From NCBI GenBank assembly GCA_964581605.1, contig CAZOPF010000012.1, positions 1 through 64,000 of the forward strand: 64,000 nucleotides of DNA, written 5' to 3'. Positions 7,990 to 16,624 of this stretch are shown here, piece after piece. This DNA comes from CAADGU01 sp964581605 (lineage in GTDB: Bacteria; Chloroflexota; Anaerolineae; Promineifilales; Promineifilaceae). A program made the position numbers and the translations under genes. Position 1 is the stretch's first letter; every line of letters begins with the position of its first letter. The notes under the pieces were generated by a model that saw nothing but the letters and a program-made list of their open reading frames with translations, was not told the DNA's origin and did not search any database.

Positions 7990-8017
7990 GGCGGGTAGCT
8001 GGTATCAGCCACCCGCC
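7990..8017. repeat. Short intergenic hairpin (GGCGGGTAGCTG arms)
   Basis: GGCGGGT-A-GCTG pairs with CAGC-C-ACCCGCC around a 4-nt loop, giving an 11-bp stem with one mismatch. It lies just past the stop of the minus-strand gene at 8033. No T-tract follows, so it is not a classical terminator. The words resemble those of the hairpin at 22955-23006. Confidence 0.7.
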
Positions 8018-8032
8018 ACCCGCCGCTTCTCT

Positions 8033-9733
8033 CTACTTGATGCGATACCCTTCATAATCATTGTTAAACAGCCAGGCCACCACTGCGCCAATTTCAATAG
8101 TTTCCGGCAGATAGGTAAGCATGGTAACGGATGAGGTGCCGCGTGTGTGCAGCATGTGTTGAGTACGGGTCATACGGCCGAAACGCTGCTGCCAGGTGCG
8201 CAAATTAGACGGCCGTAAATCCACCCACCCCTTTTCCGCCCATACATTGATGTTTTCGGCCGACAGCTCCGCTTCATGGTAGATGCTTTCGGGAATGTTC
8301 AGCCGCGGGCCACGAATCAGGTGACGGCCGTCTGGCGTGAGGATTGGCACACCAATAGAGGTGATCTGGGTGCGCAGCCGCTCATTTTCCAGCACAAATT
8401 GATACAACATTTCCGACATCTCAGTTGCTGGCGTGGCAATAACCTGCCCCAGTGTCCGGTAATTTAGCTTCAACAAATGGGCTTCATACAACAATTTGGA
8501 TAGTTCCGGCGGCCCCAGCTGCCCTAGAGCCACGCTATGGCTATTCGTCTCCTCTTCAATCCGAGATAACTTCTCTAGCGCCGTTTGCCGCAAGACCCCG
8601 GCCCGATAGCTGGAATTGATGACGCTGCTATCTATTCCGGCGATCACGTCATAGCCAGTATTGCTGCCTTTGATTTCCAACACAGCCTGCTGGGCAATCT
8701 CTTCTGGCGTCACAAATTCCATCTGGTTGATATGGGTAATGGCTTCAAATTCACCTCGCGCAAAAAAACCATTTTCACCTGTATCCACCCCGGCCATATG
8801 CAGTTTGCCCAATCGTTCATATTGGCCCTCATCGCCGCGCAGGTTCAAAACACCATTGAGTAATTGAGTTTGGCTCTGGTAGCGAAATTGGGGCCGGCCG
8901 CGCATTTTTACCGCTTTGTACGCCACCCGACGGTAGCCGATCATGGCCGCCGGCTTTAGCTCTTTCACCAGCGGCCCACCGGGTGTGCGGGCCATGAGAA
9001 AGAGCAGACCGGTGTGAGCAAAGGCTACGGCCGTCTTGCTCATTAATTTGGCGCTTGGCCGGTCTTCGCTGTGGGTGTAGGGAATGTTCAGCCCCATGCC
9101 ACCCGTGCCGGTGGTGCCAATCTTCAAATACAGTCGCGTACCCACCTCACACATCGCCCGGTGCATCATCTGCACATGGCGGATGAGCTGCGGCACCGAC
9201 TGGGAAATCAACAACATGCTGATATTTTGCTCAATCGCCCGCCCCAGCTCATCCAACGCGGCTAAATCCTGGTGGTCTACAATCTGGCGAAGCTGCTGCA
9301 ATATGTCATACGTCTTTTTGCTTAACGATTCCACATCCTGATAGCTAATCGCTGTGGCCGTATTGATGCTGTCCACAATAACGTTTGGGCGATACTGTTG
9401 AATCAGCTGCACCAGGGCCGAGCGTTGGTAAGCCATTTCCAACGGGCCAAACAAGTCCTGATAGAGATCATCGCGGCGGGCGCGGCTTTGCATCAGGCGC
9501 AGACGACGTTCCTCAATGAACTCCTGGCGCACAAATACATCACCCCAGGCGCCCACAAATTCAATATGGGGAAACTCCTTGCGCACATCATGCAAAAATT
9601 CGCGCACTTCGCCGCGAAACAGGCTGGCCACAACAATCCTTTGGGGAGCAATCTGACGGGCGACGGTGCGCACAATTTGCGCGCCGACCAACCCGGCTCC
9701 GCCTAAAACTAAAATACAGCGGTCCTGGTTCAT
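8033..9733 (-). CDS. NAD(P)-binding Rossmann-fold protein, function unknown
   Basis: This 566-residue protein begins with a clear dinucleotide-binding motif, CILVLGGAGLVGAQIVRTV (GGxGxxG), as in extended short-chain dehydrogenases and epimerases. The catalytic YxxxK pair is not obvious, and the remaining 450 residues do not match an epimerase I know. A motif LYLKIGTTGTGGMGLNIPYTHSEDRPSAKL (only its type is named here: Gly-rich then Ser/Glu/Asp) lies near residue 210. A later segment may bind or regulate a partner. It is probably cytosolic. A likely promoter lies in the divergent spacer with the gene at 9939. Confidence 0.65.
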   Translation of the reverse strand: MNQDRCILVLGGAGLVGAQIVRTVARQIAPQRIVVASLFRGEVREFLHDVRKEFPHIEFVGAWGDVFVRQEFIEERRLRLMQSRARRDDLYQDLFGPLEMAYQRSALVQLIQQYRPNVIVDSINTATAISYQDVESLSKKTYDILQQLRQIVDHQDLAALDELGRAIEQNISMLLISQSVPQLIRHVQMMHRAMCEVGTRLYLKIGTTGTGGMGLNIPYTHSEDRPSAKLMSKTAVAFAHTGLLFLMARTPGGPLVKELKPAAMIGYRRVAYKAVKMRGRPQFRYQSQTQLLNGVLNLRGDEGQYERLGKLHMAGVDTGENGFFARGEFEAITHINQMEFVTPEEIAQQAVLEIKGSNTGYDVIAGIDSSVINSSYRAGVLRQTALEKLSRIEEETNSHSVALGQLGPPELSKLLYEAHLLKLNYRTLGQVIATPATEMSEMLYQFVLENERLRTQITSIGVPILTPDGRHLIRGPRLNIPESIYHEAELSAENINVWAEKGWVDLRPSNLRTWQQRFGRMTRTQHMLHTRGTSSVTMLTYLPETIEIGAVVAWLFNNDYEGYRIK

Positions 9734-9741
9734 ACAAACCT

Positions 9742-9808
9742 CGTGAACCGTGACCCGTAATGCGTGAGTCGAAGGGGGAGAACGGATTACCCATTACGGA
9801 TGACGGAA
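9742..9808. repeat. Iterated-word hairpin (7-bp CGTGACC/CGTAATG words)
   Basis: The left arm is built from 7-bp words CGTGAAC, CGTGACC, CGTAATG, CGTGAGT. The right arm, from 9783, is their imperfect reverse complement (GATTACCCATTACGG, then ATGACGG). The element fills the spacer before the divergent promoter region of the gene at 9939. It belongs to the word-iterated hairpin class described in the findings. Confidence 0.75.
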
Positions 9809-9911
9809 ATAGTGGGATATGAAGGGCATTGTATCATGGGCACGGCCGTACCCCAAACACACATCCACCTAAACACCCAAACACAAACCTTGTGCCTCTA
9901 GCCAGTAAGGA

Positions 9912-9920
9912 TGTTATACT
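9912..9920 (+). promoter_or_regulatory. Extended -10 promoter
   Basis: TGTTATACT, identical to the element at 2028, lies 18 bp before the ATG at 9939. A weak TTGTGC -35 candidate lies about 19 bp upstream. It probably drives the 9939 and 10501 genes. Confidence 0.5.
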
Positions 9921-9938
9921 AATCCGCAGGAAACCAGC

Positions 9939-10439
9939 ATGAATACACAACCAACTGAGCAAATACAAACCGAAACCAAATCTGCTTCCATCCCACCTTA
10001 TCTGCCAGGTGTTCCGGTGGTGGTGGAGAATCGTTCAGGGCGGGGGCCATCTACGGCCGTTATTATTCTCATTGCCAGCATCGCCATCCTCCTGCTCATC
10101 GGTTTTGTCGCCTTCACCATCTGGCTGGCCCAAACCCAGGCCACCACTATCGCGGCCGTGCGCGACATTCTCATCATCGCCCTGGCGCTGGAATCGTGTA
10201 TCTTCGGCGTGGTCATTCTGCTGCTGCTGATCATGGTGATGCGGCTGGTCAATATGCTGGAATTTGAAATTAAACCTATTCTGGAAAAGACAAATGAAAC
10301 CGTCAGCACCCTTCGGGGCACCACTAACTTTGTCAGCCAAAATGTGGTACAACCGGCCATCCGCACCCGCGCTCAGGTAGCAGGCGTCACTCAGGCCATC
10401 AAAACATTATTTGGCAACCCTCGCAATAATATAAAATGA
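9939..10439 (+). CDS. Membrane protein with two transmembrane segments
   Basis: The 166-residue protein has a soluble N-terminus of about 40 residues. Two hydrophobic helices follow, at about 43-65 (VIILIASIAILLLIGFVAF) and 75-108 (ILIIALALESCIFGVVILLL, then LIMVM), and then an amphipathic helical tail with KPILEKTNETVSTLRGTTNFVSQNVV. The tail resembles DUF948-like envelope proteins that are often co-located with YtxH proteins. The gene is followed 61 bp later by a ytxH-like gene, so a shared envelope or stress role is plausible but unproven. Confidence 0.75.
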   Translation: MNTQPTEQIQTETKSASIPPYLPGVPVVVENRSGRGPSTAVIILIASIAILLLIGFVAFTIWLAQTQATTIAAVRDILIIALALESCIFGVVILLLLIMVMRLVNMLEFEIKPILEKTNETVSTLRGTTNFVSQNVVQPAIRTRAQVAGVTQAIKTLFGNPRNNIK

Positions 10440-10447
10440 GTTCTTAG

Positions 10448-10480
10448 AGGCATGACAGGTTTTAGAGACCCGTCATGCCT
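10448..10480. repeat. Hairpin between the DUF948-like and ytxH-like genes
   Basis: AGGCATGAC (10448-10456) pairs perfectly with GTCATGCCT (10472-10480), with AGG/CCC-type inner pairing. It has no T-tract and lies just before the ytxH ribosome-binding site AAGGAG. It may attenuate or process the transcript, or be a repeat; a related TGACAG/CTGTCA hairpin lies upstream of erpA. Confidence 0.65.
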
Positions 10481-10500
10481 GATCCCTAAGGAGAATAACC

Positions 10501-10884
10501 ATGAGTGAGAATAGTTCCAACGATTTAGGTGCATTTTTGGCCGGGTTTGTCATCGGTGGCCTCATTGGGGCGGCCACGGCCATCATCTTAGCGCCCCAAT
10601 CCGGGCAAGAAACCCGCGCCCAAATTGCCGCTAAGAGCGAACAATTGATACACACTGGGGAAGCACAATACCAGCACTACCGCGATACGGCCGTCACCTA
10701 TTCCCAACAATATGCCGGGCGTGCCAACGAAATGGTGGCACACACAAAAGAACAGGTGGACGCAGCTACCGGCCGTGTGCAAGAACAGGCACGTATTGTG
10801 CTGGATCGCGGCAAGTCGCAGGGTGGCGCCGCAGAACCCACCCCTGGCGACCCGCCAGATTCCTCTAACGGCAGCACTGCCTGA
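10501..10884 (+). CDS. YtxH-like membrane-anchored protein
   Basis: The 127-residue protein has one N-terminal glycine-zipper-like membrane helix (GAFLAGFVIGGLIGAATAIIL). The typical YtxH junction APQSGQETRAQIAAKSEQ follows, then a long coiled helix and a Pro/Ser-rich tail. YtxH-domain proteins are small general-stress or envelope proteins of unknown biochemical role. AAGGAG precedes the ATG at 10501. It probably forms an operon with the membrane gene upstream, closed by the terminator at 11014. Confidence 0.85.
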   Translation: MSENSSNDLGAFLAGFVIGGLIGAATAIILAPQSGQETRAQIAAKSEQLIHTGEAQYQHYRDTAVTYSQQYAGRANEMVAHTKEQVDAATGRVQEQARIVLDRGKSQGGAAEPTPGDPPDSSNGSTA

Positions 10885-11013
10885 TAATGGCCGGCAGCCA
10901 GTTACCACAACAGCAACAGGTGGTGGGTATAGGGGGGCAACTGAACATTTGATGCTTTGTCATTGGAACCCTTATGGGCAATGGCGTGTTTTTTTGGTTT
11001 GCTGTGAATTTCA

Positions 11014-11052
11014 CAGGCGTCTCCACCACCGAGGGATACGCCTGTTTTTTTT
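11014..11052 (+). terminator. Rho-independent terminator after ytxH
   Basis: CAGGCGT (11014-11020) pairs with ACGCCTG (11038-11044), and eight T residues follow directly. The loop is 17 nt with partial inner pairing. It ends the ytxH operon ten bases before the rel start codon, so rel needs its own promoter or read-through. Confidence 0.75.
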
Positions 11053-11061
11053 GGATAACCC

Positions 11062-13290
11062 ATGACGCAGGTAACACTCATCAGTCTGGCAGAATTGCTA
11101 GAAATGTTGCCAAATGGTGAAGCTGCCCGGCAGGTACGGCAGGCGTATGCTTTTGCGGATAAAGCACATCACGGCCGTCGCCGCCGCTCTGGTGAACTAT
11201 ATATTGACCACGACATTGCCGTTGCCCAAACATTGGTGCAGCTAGAAAGCGACGTGCCCACCATTGTTGCCGGGCTGCTGCATGATTGCCTCATGCCCCA
11301 CACCGAAGTCACCATCAAAATGGTACAGGAGCAGTTTGGCGCAGAAATCGCCGGGCTGGTGAACGGGCTGGCAAACCTCTTTGCCTATGCCGAAGAAGCG
11401 CAATACAAAAAACATCAAGAAACAGAAACAGCCACCCTGGAAGGTATCCGCCGCGCTATATTAACCATCACCGAAGATGATATTCGTGTCATCCTGATTC
11501 GCATGGCTGATTGTTTGCAGGATTTGCGCAAGGCGAGCCAGCTAGACGCGGAAGAACGGCGAAAAATTGGGGTGGAGGCGATGAATGTCTTTGCCCCGCT
11601 GGCCAATCGCCTGGGCATCTGGCAGATAAAGTGGGAGATGGAAGACCTGGCGTTTCGGTATCTGGAGCCGGAAACGTACAAGGAGATTGCGGGCAAGCTG
11701 GCGGCCCGCCGCGCCGAACGAGCCGACTATATCGAAAACTGTATTGCCAGGCTCCGCACAAAAATTAAGGAGCTGGGCCTTGAGGCGGAAGTAACCGGCC
11801 GCCCCAAACATATCTACTCTATCCACCGTAAAATGGTGCGCAAGAATGTGGATTTTGAGGAGATTTACGATGTGCAGGCGCTGCGGGTGATCTTACGGCC
11901 GTCAGACCCCACTACTTATGCCCGGTTGTCGCTTAAAGAAAAAGAGGATATAGACCGGACGATGTGTTACCTCGTTTTGGGGCTGATTCACAGCTTGTGG
12001 AAACCGATCCCCCGTGAGTTTGATGATTACATCGCCGCGCCCAAAGGGAACGGGTATCAATCGCTGCATACGGCCGTATTAGACCCCGAAACCGGCTACA
12101 AACTGGAAGTGCAAATCCGCAGCCAGCGCATGCACGAAGAGGCTGAAAAAGGGATGGCTGCCCATTGGGCCTACAAAGAAGAAGACGGCACCCACGTCGC
12201 CTTCTCCGTTCAGCGGCGCATCCAGGGGCTGCGTGATACCCTGGCCGCCTTGCGTGATACCGATGGCTCACTCACCGATGCCGAAATCCTGGCGACCGAA
12301 GTACTGGCCGAACGCATTTACGTCTACACCCCCAAGGGCGATCTGATAGACCTGCCCGCCGGTTCAACTCCCATTGATTTTGCTTACCAGATTCACACGG
12401 AGGTCGGCCATCGCTGCCGCGGGGCAAAGGTGAATGGCAAAATGGTGGGGCTGGATTATCATTTGAAATCGGGCGACCGGGTGGAAGTGATCACCGCCAA
12501 ACGGGGTGGCCCCAGCCGGGATTGGATGAACCCGACGCTTGGTTACACCGGCCGGGCACGCACCCGCAGCAAAATTCGGCAATGGTTCCGCAACCAGGAG
12601 CGGGAACAAAATATCACACAGGGGCGGGCAGTGGTGGAGCGGGAACTGCGGCGGCTAAACCTGAGTAATGCGTACACAGTTTCGGACATCGCCCAGGCGT
12701 TGAAATACAAAGACGAGGACACCTTTCTGGCAAAGGTGGGGTTTGGCGATATTCAAAGTGCCCAGATTAGCGGGGCCATTGCCTTGATGCAGGGCAATTT
12801 GAAACCGGACGATGATTTACGGCCGTTGCTACAACCCAAACCCGGCAAAGCCAAAGGTCTAACGGTGCAAGGTGTAGGCGGTTTAGCCACCAAAATGGCC
12901 CGCTGCTGCCAACCCATTCCCCCTGAGCCGATTATCGGCTTTATCACGCGCGGTCAGGGCGTCACCATTCATCGGCGCGATTGTAAAGAACTGGAAAACC
13001 TGACCGAACCAGAGCGGCTGATCGAGGTTGCCTGGGGCACTGAATCGGAAACCTACCCCATCCCCATTGTCATCAAGGCATACCGCCGTCCCGGATTGAT
13101 TGAGGATGTGGTCAACATTCTGCGCGGCCAAAAAATCAACAGCCCTCGCGCTAAAACAACAACGGCCAGCAGCATTTCGACCGTTTATCTGGAAGTTGAG
13201 GTCAACAGTCTTGACCAATTGAACTGGTTGATGCAAAAATTTGAAACACTGCCCAACGTCATTGAAGTTCACCGCCAACGTTGGAATTAA
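11062..13290 (+). CDS. rel: RelA/SpoT-family (p)ppGpp synthetase with altered hydrolase motif
   Basis: The 742-residue protein has the full Rel layout. The HD hydrolase domain is at about 20-190 and the synthetase domain at about 240-360 (RPKHIYSIHRKM, YDVQALRVI, APKGNGYQSLHTAV, EVQIRSQRMH, then GMAAHWAYKE). A TGS domain is at about 405-465, a helical/CC region with the RCCQPIP motif near 615, and an ACT domain from about 665. The HD pair (GLLHD) and the distal Asp (RMADCLQDLRK) are kept, but the usual HDVVEDT reads HDCLMPHT, so the conserved Glu-Asp pair is missing. Synthesis is expected; hydrolysis is doubtful. Confidence 0.93.
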   Translation: MTQVTLISLAELLEMLPNGEAARQVRQAYAFADKAHHGRRRRSGELYIDHDIAVAQTLVQLESDVPTIVAGLLHDCLMPHTEVTIKMVQEQFGAEIAGLVNGLANLFAYAEEAQYKKHQETETATLEGIRRAILTITEDDIRVILIRMADCLQDLRKASQLDAEERRKIGVEAMNVFAPLANRLGIWQIKWEMEDLAFRYLEPETYKEIAGKLAARRAERADYIENCIARLRTKIKELGLEAEVTGRPKHIYSIHRKMVRKNVDFEEIYDVQALRVILRPSDPTTYARLSLKEKEDIDRTMCYLVLGLIHSLWKPIPREFDDYIAAPKGNGYQSLHTAVLDPETGYKLEVQIRSQRMHEEAEKGMAAHWAYKEEDGTHVAFSVQRRIQGLRDTLAALRDTDGSLTDAEILATEVLAERIYVYTPKGDLIDLPAGSTPIDFAYQIHTEVGHRCRGAKVNGKMVGLDYHLKSGDRVEVITAKRGGPSRDWMNPTLGYTGRARTRSKIRQWFRNQEREQNITQGRAVVERELRRLNLSNAYTVSDIAQALKYKDEDTFLAKVGFGDIQSAQISGAIALMQGNLKPDDDLRPLLQPKPGKAKGLTVQGVGGLATKMARCCQPIPPEPIIGFITRGQGVTIHRRDCKELENLTEPERLIEVAWGTESETYPIPIVIKAYRRPGLIEDVVNILRGQKINSPRAKTTTASSISTVYLEVEVNSLDQLNWLMQKFETLPNVIEVHRQRWN

Positions 13291-13308
13291 AGGGGAATAG
13301 AAACGCTT

Positions 13309-13485
13309 ATGAGTAACGAAAAAAGCTGGACGTTTGAATACGAAGGGGAAACGATTCTGGTAAAGGAAGTAGGCGATGAATACCTGTTTTATCGCCAGGA
13401 AAACGGCCAGTTGATCGAACTGGACCCGGAAAAAATTGTGGATGTGTCTACCTATTTCTTTATGGAATTAGCGGGAGGGGAATGA
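13309..13485 (+). CDS. Small acidic hypothetical protein, 58 residues
   Basis: An ATG at 13309 opens a 58-codon frame starting MSNEKSWTFEYEGE and ending FFMELAGGE. It lies 18 bp after the rel stop and is preceded by AAGGGG at suitable spacing. Composition is acidic and beta-like, with no membrane segment. I do not recognise it. Its position suggests co-transcription with rel. The TGA stop overlaps the first base of an octameric tandem repeat. Confidence 0.6.
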   Translation: MSNEKSWTFEYEGETILVKEVGDEYLFYRQENGQLIELDPEKIVDVSTYFFMELAGGE

Positions 13486-13544
13486 GGTGTTCAGGTGTTC
13501 AGGTGTTCAGGTGCTCAGGTGTTCAGGTGCTCAGGTGCTCAGGT
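13485..13544 (+). repeat. 8-bp iterated words AGGTGTTC/AGGTGCTC, seven copies
   Basis: Seven head-to-tail 8-bp words run without interruption from 13485, each AGGTGTTC or AGGTGCTC, and end in AGGT. A short right arm, ACACCT at about 13547-13552, could pair with the words. It sits between the 58-residue gene and the next small gene. Confidence 0.9.
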
Positions 13545-13564
13545 AAACACCTATACACAAAATC

Positions 13565-13783
13565 ATGCGTCCACTGGTGAATTATTGTCGTTGGCAAGGG
13601 GCTGTTTTGCGATTGCGGGGGCGTGATGACACGGCCGTGTGGGGCGAGATGGTTTTCCGCACCCCAACTAACGAAGAAACAATCCAACCCTTCCACTTCA
13701 ACCTGGGCACCCACCAGCTGACGCTTTACCATGCCGGTGGAGATGAACAGCTACAATTGGATGAAATGGGGGTGGTGGCTTAA
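13565..13783 (+). CDS. Small hypothetical protein, 72 residues
   Basis: This frame encodes MRPLVNYCRWQGAVLRL and ends LQLDEMGVVA. It has beta-strand-like alternation and one ACGGCCGT site that encodes DTAVW. No ribosome-binding site is evident before the ATG at 13565. There is no recognised domain. It may be a genuine small gene downstream of rel; its coding-like third positions and lack of a strong opposing frame support this modestly. Confidence 0.5.
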   Translation: MRPLVNYCRWQGAVLRLRGRDDTAVWGEMVFRTPTNEETIQPFHFNLGTHQLTLYHAGGDEQLQLDEMGVVA

Positions 13784-13834
13784 ATGATGCATGATGAAGA
13801 AGGGAGCGATGGCTTTTTTTACCCCATTACCTCA

Positions 13835-15589
13835 TCACCCTTCATACTGCTCAAAAATGCGACGGTAAGCCGGTGTGCTTTGCATCAATTCCTCATGTGA
13901 TCCCTTCGCTACCAACCGCCCCTGGCGCATGACCAATACCAGATCAGCCCAGCGAATTTGGGAGAGGCGATGGGTGATGAGGATAGTAGTCTGGTGAGCA
14001 GAAGCCTGAATGATGGCCCGCTGAATCTGGTCTTCGGTGGCGCTGTCTACTGCACTGGTAGAATCATCCAGAATAAGGATGCGTGGTCTGGTGAGGAAGG
14101 CCCGCGCCAGAGCAATACGCTGCCGCTGCCCGCCGGAGAGGGTGACGCCCCGTTCCCCCACAATCGCTTGATAGCCGTCTTTGAAATTCATAATGAAGTC
14201 ATGCGCCTGGGCAGCTTTAGCTGCTTCCTCAATGGTTGCTGGCGAGGCATCCGGGCAGCCAAAGGCGATATTTTCGGCAATGGTGCGCGAGAAGAGGAAG
14301 ATGTCTTGTTCGATGATGGAGATTTGCCGCCGCAGAGCCGCCAGATTCCAGTCGCGGACATCCACCCCATCTATGAGGACACGGCCGTGACCCACATCAT
14401 ACGTCCGGTTAATCAGCTTTGTCACGCTGCTCTTGCCTGACCCCGTCTGCCCGACCAGCGCCACCGTCTGCCCCGGTTGCACGGTAAAATCCACCGCTTC
14501 CAACGCCTGCGCCTCATCCACATAACCAAACCACACAGCCTCAAACTGGATAGCGCCCTGCATCTCCATCTGGTATCCGGCCACATTTTCATCCAGCGTC
14601 GTCTGGGCATTCATCATTTCCAAAATACGCCGCGCCCCGGCCAGCCCCAACGACACCCGGGAATAAGCCATCAGTGAAATAAACGTGGGGAAACCAAACA
14701 ATGACAGCAGCCCCATGTAGGCAATCACATCCCCCACATCAATCACCCCTTGCTCAAACAACCATAATGCCTGGGCAAAGCCGATTCCTAACGTCAGCCC
14801 TAACATGAGCAAAGGCAAAAAGCGGGCTTCAATGCGCCCTTGTGCCACCACGGCATCACGATAGACGGCCGCGTTTTGGGTAAAATGACCGATCTCCTCT
14901 TCTTCCTGGGCGCTACTTTTTACCAATTCAATACCATCAATAGATTCGGCCAGACGGCTATTGAGCGTGCCGAACGAACGGCGTACCTGGTCGGCCACCG
15001 GACTCAGCACACGCAAATAACGTACCAACGCCAGAATATAGGTGACCACAAAAAAAAGTGGCGCTAGAAGCAAAGAAGGATGATAGCGAGGCGCTAATAA
15101 AAGCGGCATGAGGATAAAATTAGCGGAGCCGATGACGAGATTGATACCTGGATTGAGCATCAGGTTAATTTCATGCACATCATTGGTGGCACGGGCCATT
15201 GTATCACCCACCGGACGCATATCATGGAACGTCATGCTTTTGCCCAGCAGGTCTACGTAAAATTCCTGGCGCATATCCCGCTCTAACCGCTCCCCCAGAA
15301 CAGCACTGGAAAAGTTGCGCCCTAATTGCAGCACCGCCCGCACCAACTGGCTGAGAATGATCATCACGGCCGTCCATGCAATTACATCCATATCTGGCGG
15401 CTCGGCTAAGGCGGCATCAAAAGCAGTGCCTGTCAGCACAGGAATGACGGCCGCCAGTGCCGCATTGCCAAACGCACCAATGAATACGCCCAGAATGAGC
15501 AATTTGTGCCGCCGTAAATGGGAAAATACCCACCGACCTGGTGAGTGCCGGTCAGAGGTTTGAGGGGAATCAATTGCAAATTCGGTCAA
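13835..15589 (-). CDS. ABC multidrug/lipid exporter half-transporter (fused permease-ATPase)
   Basis: The product of about 584 residues has an N-terminal six-helix exporter domain (about 30-320) and a C-terminal ATPase. The ATPase shows Walker A LVGQTGSGKSSVTKL, signature VTLSGGQRQRIALARA, Walker B ILILDDSTSAVDSAT and an H-loop at ILITHRLSQIR. This is the type IV exporter arrangement of MsbA/BmrA-like proteins that work as dimers. The TTG at 15589 is chosen because GGAAGG lies eight bases upstream; another TTG at 15619 would add ten residues. Substrate is not predictable from the sequence. Confidence 0.92.
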   Translation of the reverse strand: MTEFAIDSPQTSDRHSPGRWVFSHLRRHKLLILGVFIGAFGNAALAAVIPVLTGTAFDAALAEPPDMDVIAWTAVMIILSQLVRAVLQLGRNFSSAVLGERLERDMRQEFYVDLLGKSMTFHDMRPVGDTMARATNDVHEINLMLNPGINLVIGSANFILMPLLLAPRYHPSLLLAPLFFVVTYILALVRYLRVLSPVADQVRRSFGTLNSRLAESIDGIELVKSSAQEEEEIGHFTQNAAVYRDAVVAQGRIEARFLPLLMLGLTLGIGFAQALWLFEQGVIDVGDVIAYMGLLSLFGFPTFISLMAYSRVSLGLAGARRILEMMNAQTTLDENVAGYQMEMQGAIQFEAVWFGYVDEAQALEAVDFTVQPGQTVALVGQTGSGKSSVTKLINRTYDVGHGRVLIDGVDVRDWNLAALRRQISIIEQDIFLFSRTIAENIAFGCPDASPATIEEAAKAAQAHDFIMNFKDGYQAIVGERGVTLSGGQRQRIALARAFLTRPRILILDDSTSAVDSATEDQIQRAIIQASAHQTTILITHRLSQIRWADLVLVMRQGRLVAKGSHEELMQSTPAYRRIFEQYEG

Positions 15590-15697
15590 GATATGAACCT
15601 TCCATGATTTTGGCGGCAATTATCCCACAAAATAACAGGGGCTGACAGTTTTTGCTCTTCAGGATTTGCTGAAGTTGGGCGTGATGCGCGGCAAAAT

Positions 15698-16303
15698 CTA
15701 TGCACGATGTAGCACGGCCGTATGCCGCACGGTGTAGAGGGGGCCTTTGGGAGTAAGCTGGCTCTCTATCAGGCGGATGTCATGGACGGTAAAAGGCAGT
15801 GGGCTGATGGGGAGTTGCCAGTTGAAGGTGGGAGGGATGCGGCGCGAAGTGGCTTTGGATTGACCGTCAGCCACCCGGCCAATGGTCAAATGGGCACTAA
15901 ATGGTTTGTCTTCCGCCGCCCAACCCAACGGGACCAATCGCTCATCCAATTCCTGTTTCACAGCCAATAGAGCTTGATTATCGCCGGCTACACCTACCCA
16001 GATGACACGCGGCCGTTTGGGATTGGGAAAACAGCCCAACCGCTCTAATTGCAGTGAAAAAGGGGTGTGACGGGCGGCCAATTGGTCTAGCTGTTGTGAC
16101 AGAGGCAGGAGTTGAGTCACGGCCGTGTCTCCTAAAAACCGCAATGTCAGGTGCATATTCCCCGGCTGCACCCACCGCACCGCCCGGGACAACACCGTGT
16201 GCGGTGGCAATTGCCCGGCTAACAGATTACTTACCCGGCCCAACTCTTGTTTAACATCTGCGGGCAACTCAATCGCCATAAAGGCACGAATGTTGGCAGA
16301 CAT
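15698..16303 (-). CDS. thpR: RNA 2',3'-cyclic phosphodiesterase (2'-5' RNA ligase family)
   Basis: This 201-residue protein of the 2H phosphoesterase superfamily has both catalytic motifs: MHLTLRFLGDT near residue 55 and SAHLTIGRV near residue 140. N-terminal RAFMAIELP is the usual family start. The enzyme opens 2',3'-cyclic phosphate ends of RNA. The ATG at 16303 gives the family length, and upstream in-frame codons lack similarity. It is a single gene. The final residues are encoded next to an ACGGCCGT site. Confidence 0.88.
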   Translation of the reverse strand: MSANIRAFMAIELPADVKQELGRVSNLLAGQLPPHTVLSRAVRWVQPGNMHLTLRFLGDTAVTQLLPLSQQLDQLAARHTPFSLQLERLGCFPNPKRPRVIWVGVAGDNQALLAVKQELDERLVPLGWAAEDKPFSAHLTIGRVADGQSKATSRRIPPTFNWQLPISPLPFTVHDIRLIESQLTPKGPLYTVRHTAVLHRA

Positions 16304-16624
16304 ATCAAATCCAACTACCTGTTTCACCAAACGACGCGGCCGCAAAAGCCAATATCAGCGGGAATGTCACATACACCCGGATATCAATGCCCCACACCGC
16401 TAATAATATCAAGGAGCTATTCATCTCGTCACAACCTTTTCATCTCATGCCCACGTTCGTCGCTATAACTTTGATCATAACACAACGATCGCTTTCTGTG
16501 TGTGAGCCAGCCATCAGCAGCCACAAGCAGCCTCACCAACCTATTTGCCCAATCTGCACCCGTCGGTGAAAATAAGTCGTGACAGGTAATCGGTGATCGG
16601 TAATCGGTGTACGGAGGTTGGTTT
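16304..16624. other. Intergenic region with a 7-bp word repeat
   Basis: This 321-bp divergent spacer shows no supported gene. Its right end (16579-16613) holds 7-bp iterated words AGGTAAT, CGGTGAT, CGGTAAT, CGGTGTA, without a complementary right arm. These run into the GGAGG ribosome-binding site of the next gene. The rest contains no clear promoter or RNA structure that I can see. Confidence 0.6.

Noticed and set aside
13485..13544. Iteron-type replication origin from 8-bp direct repeats
   Set aside because: Similar iterated words with other sequences occur at many spacers; no replication initiator gene or AT-rich unwinding region is nearby.
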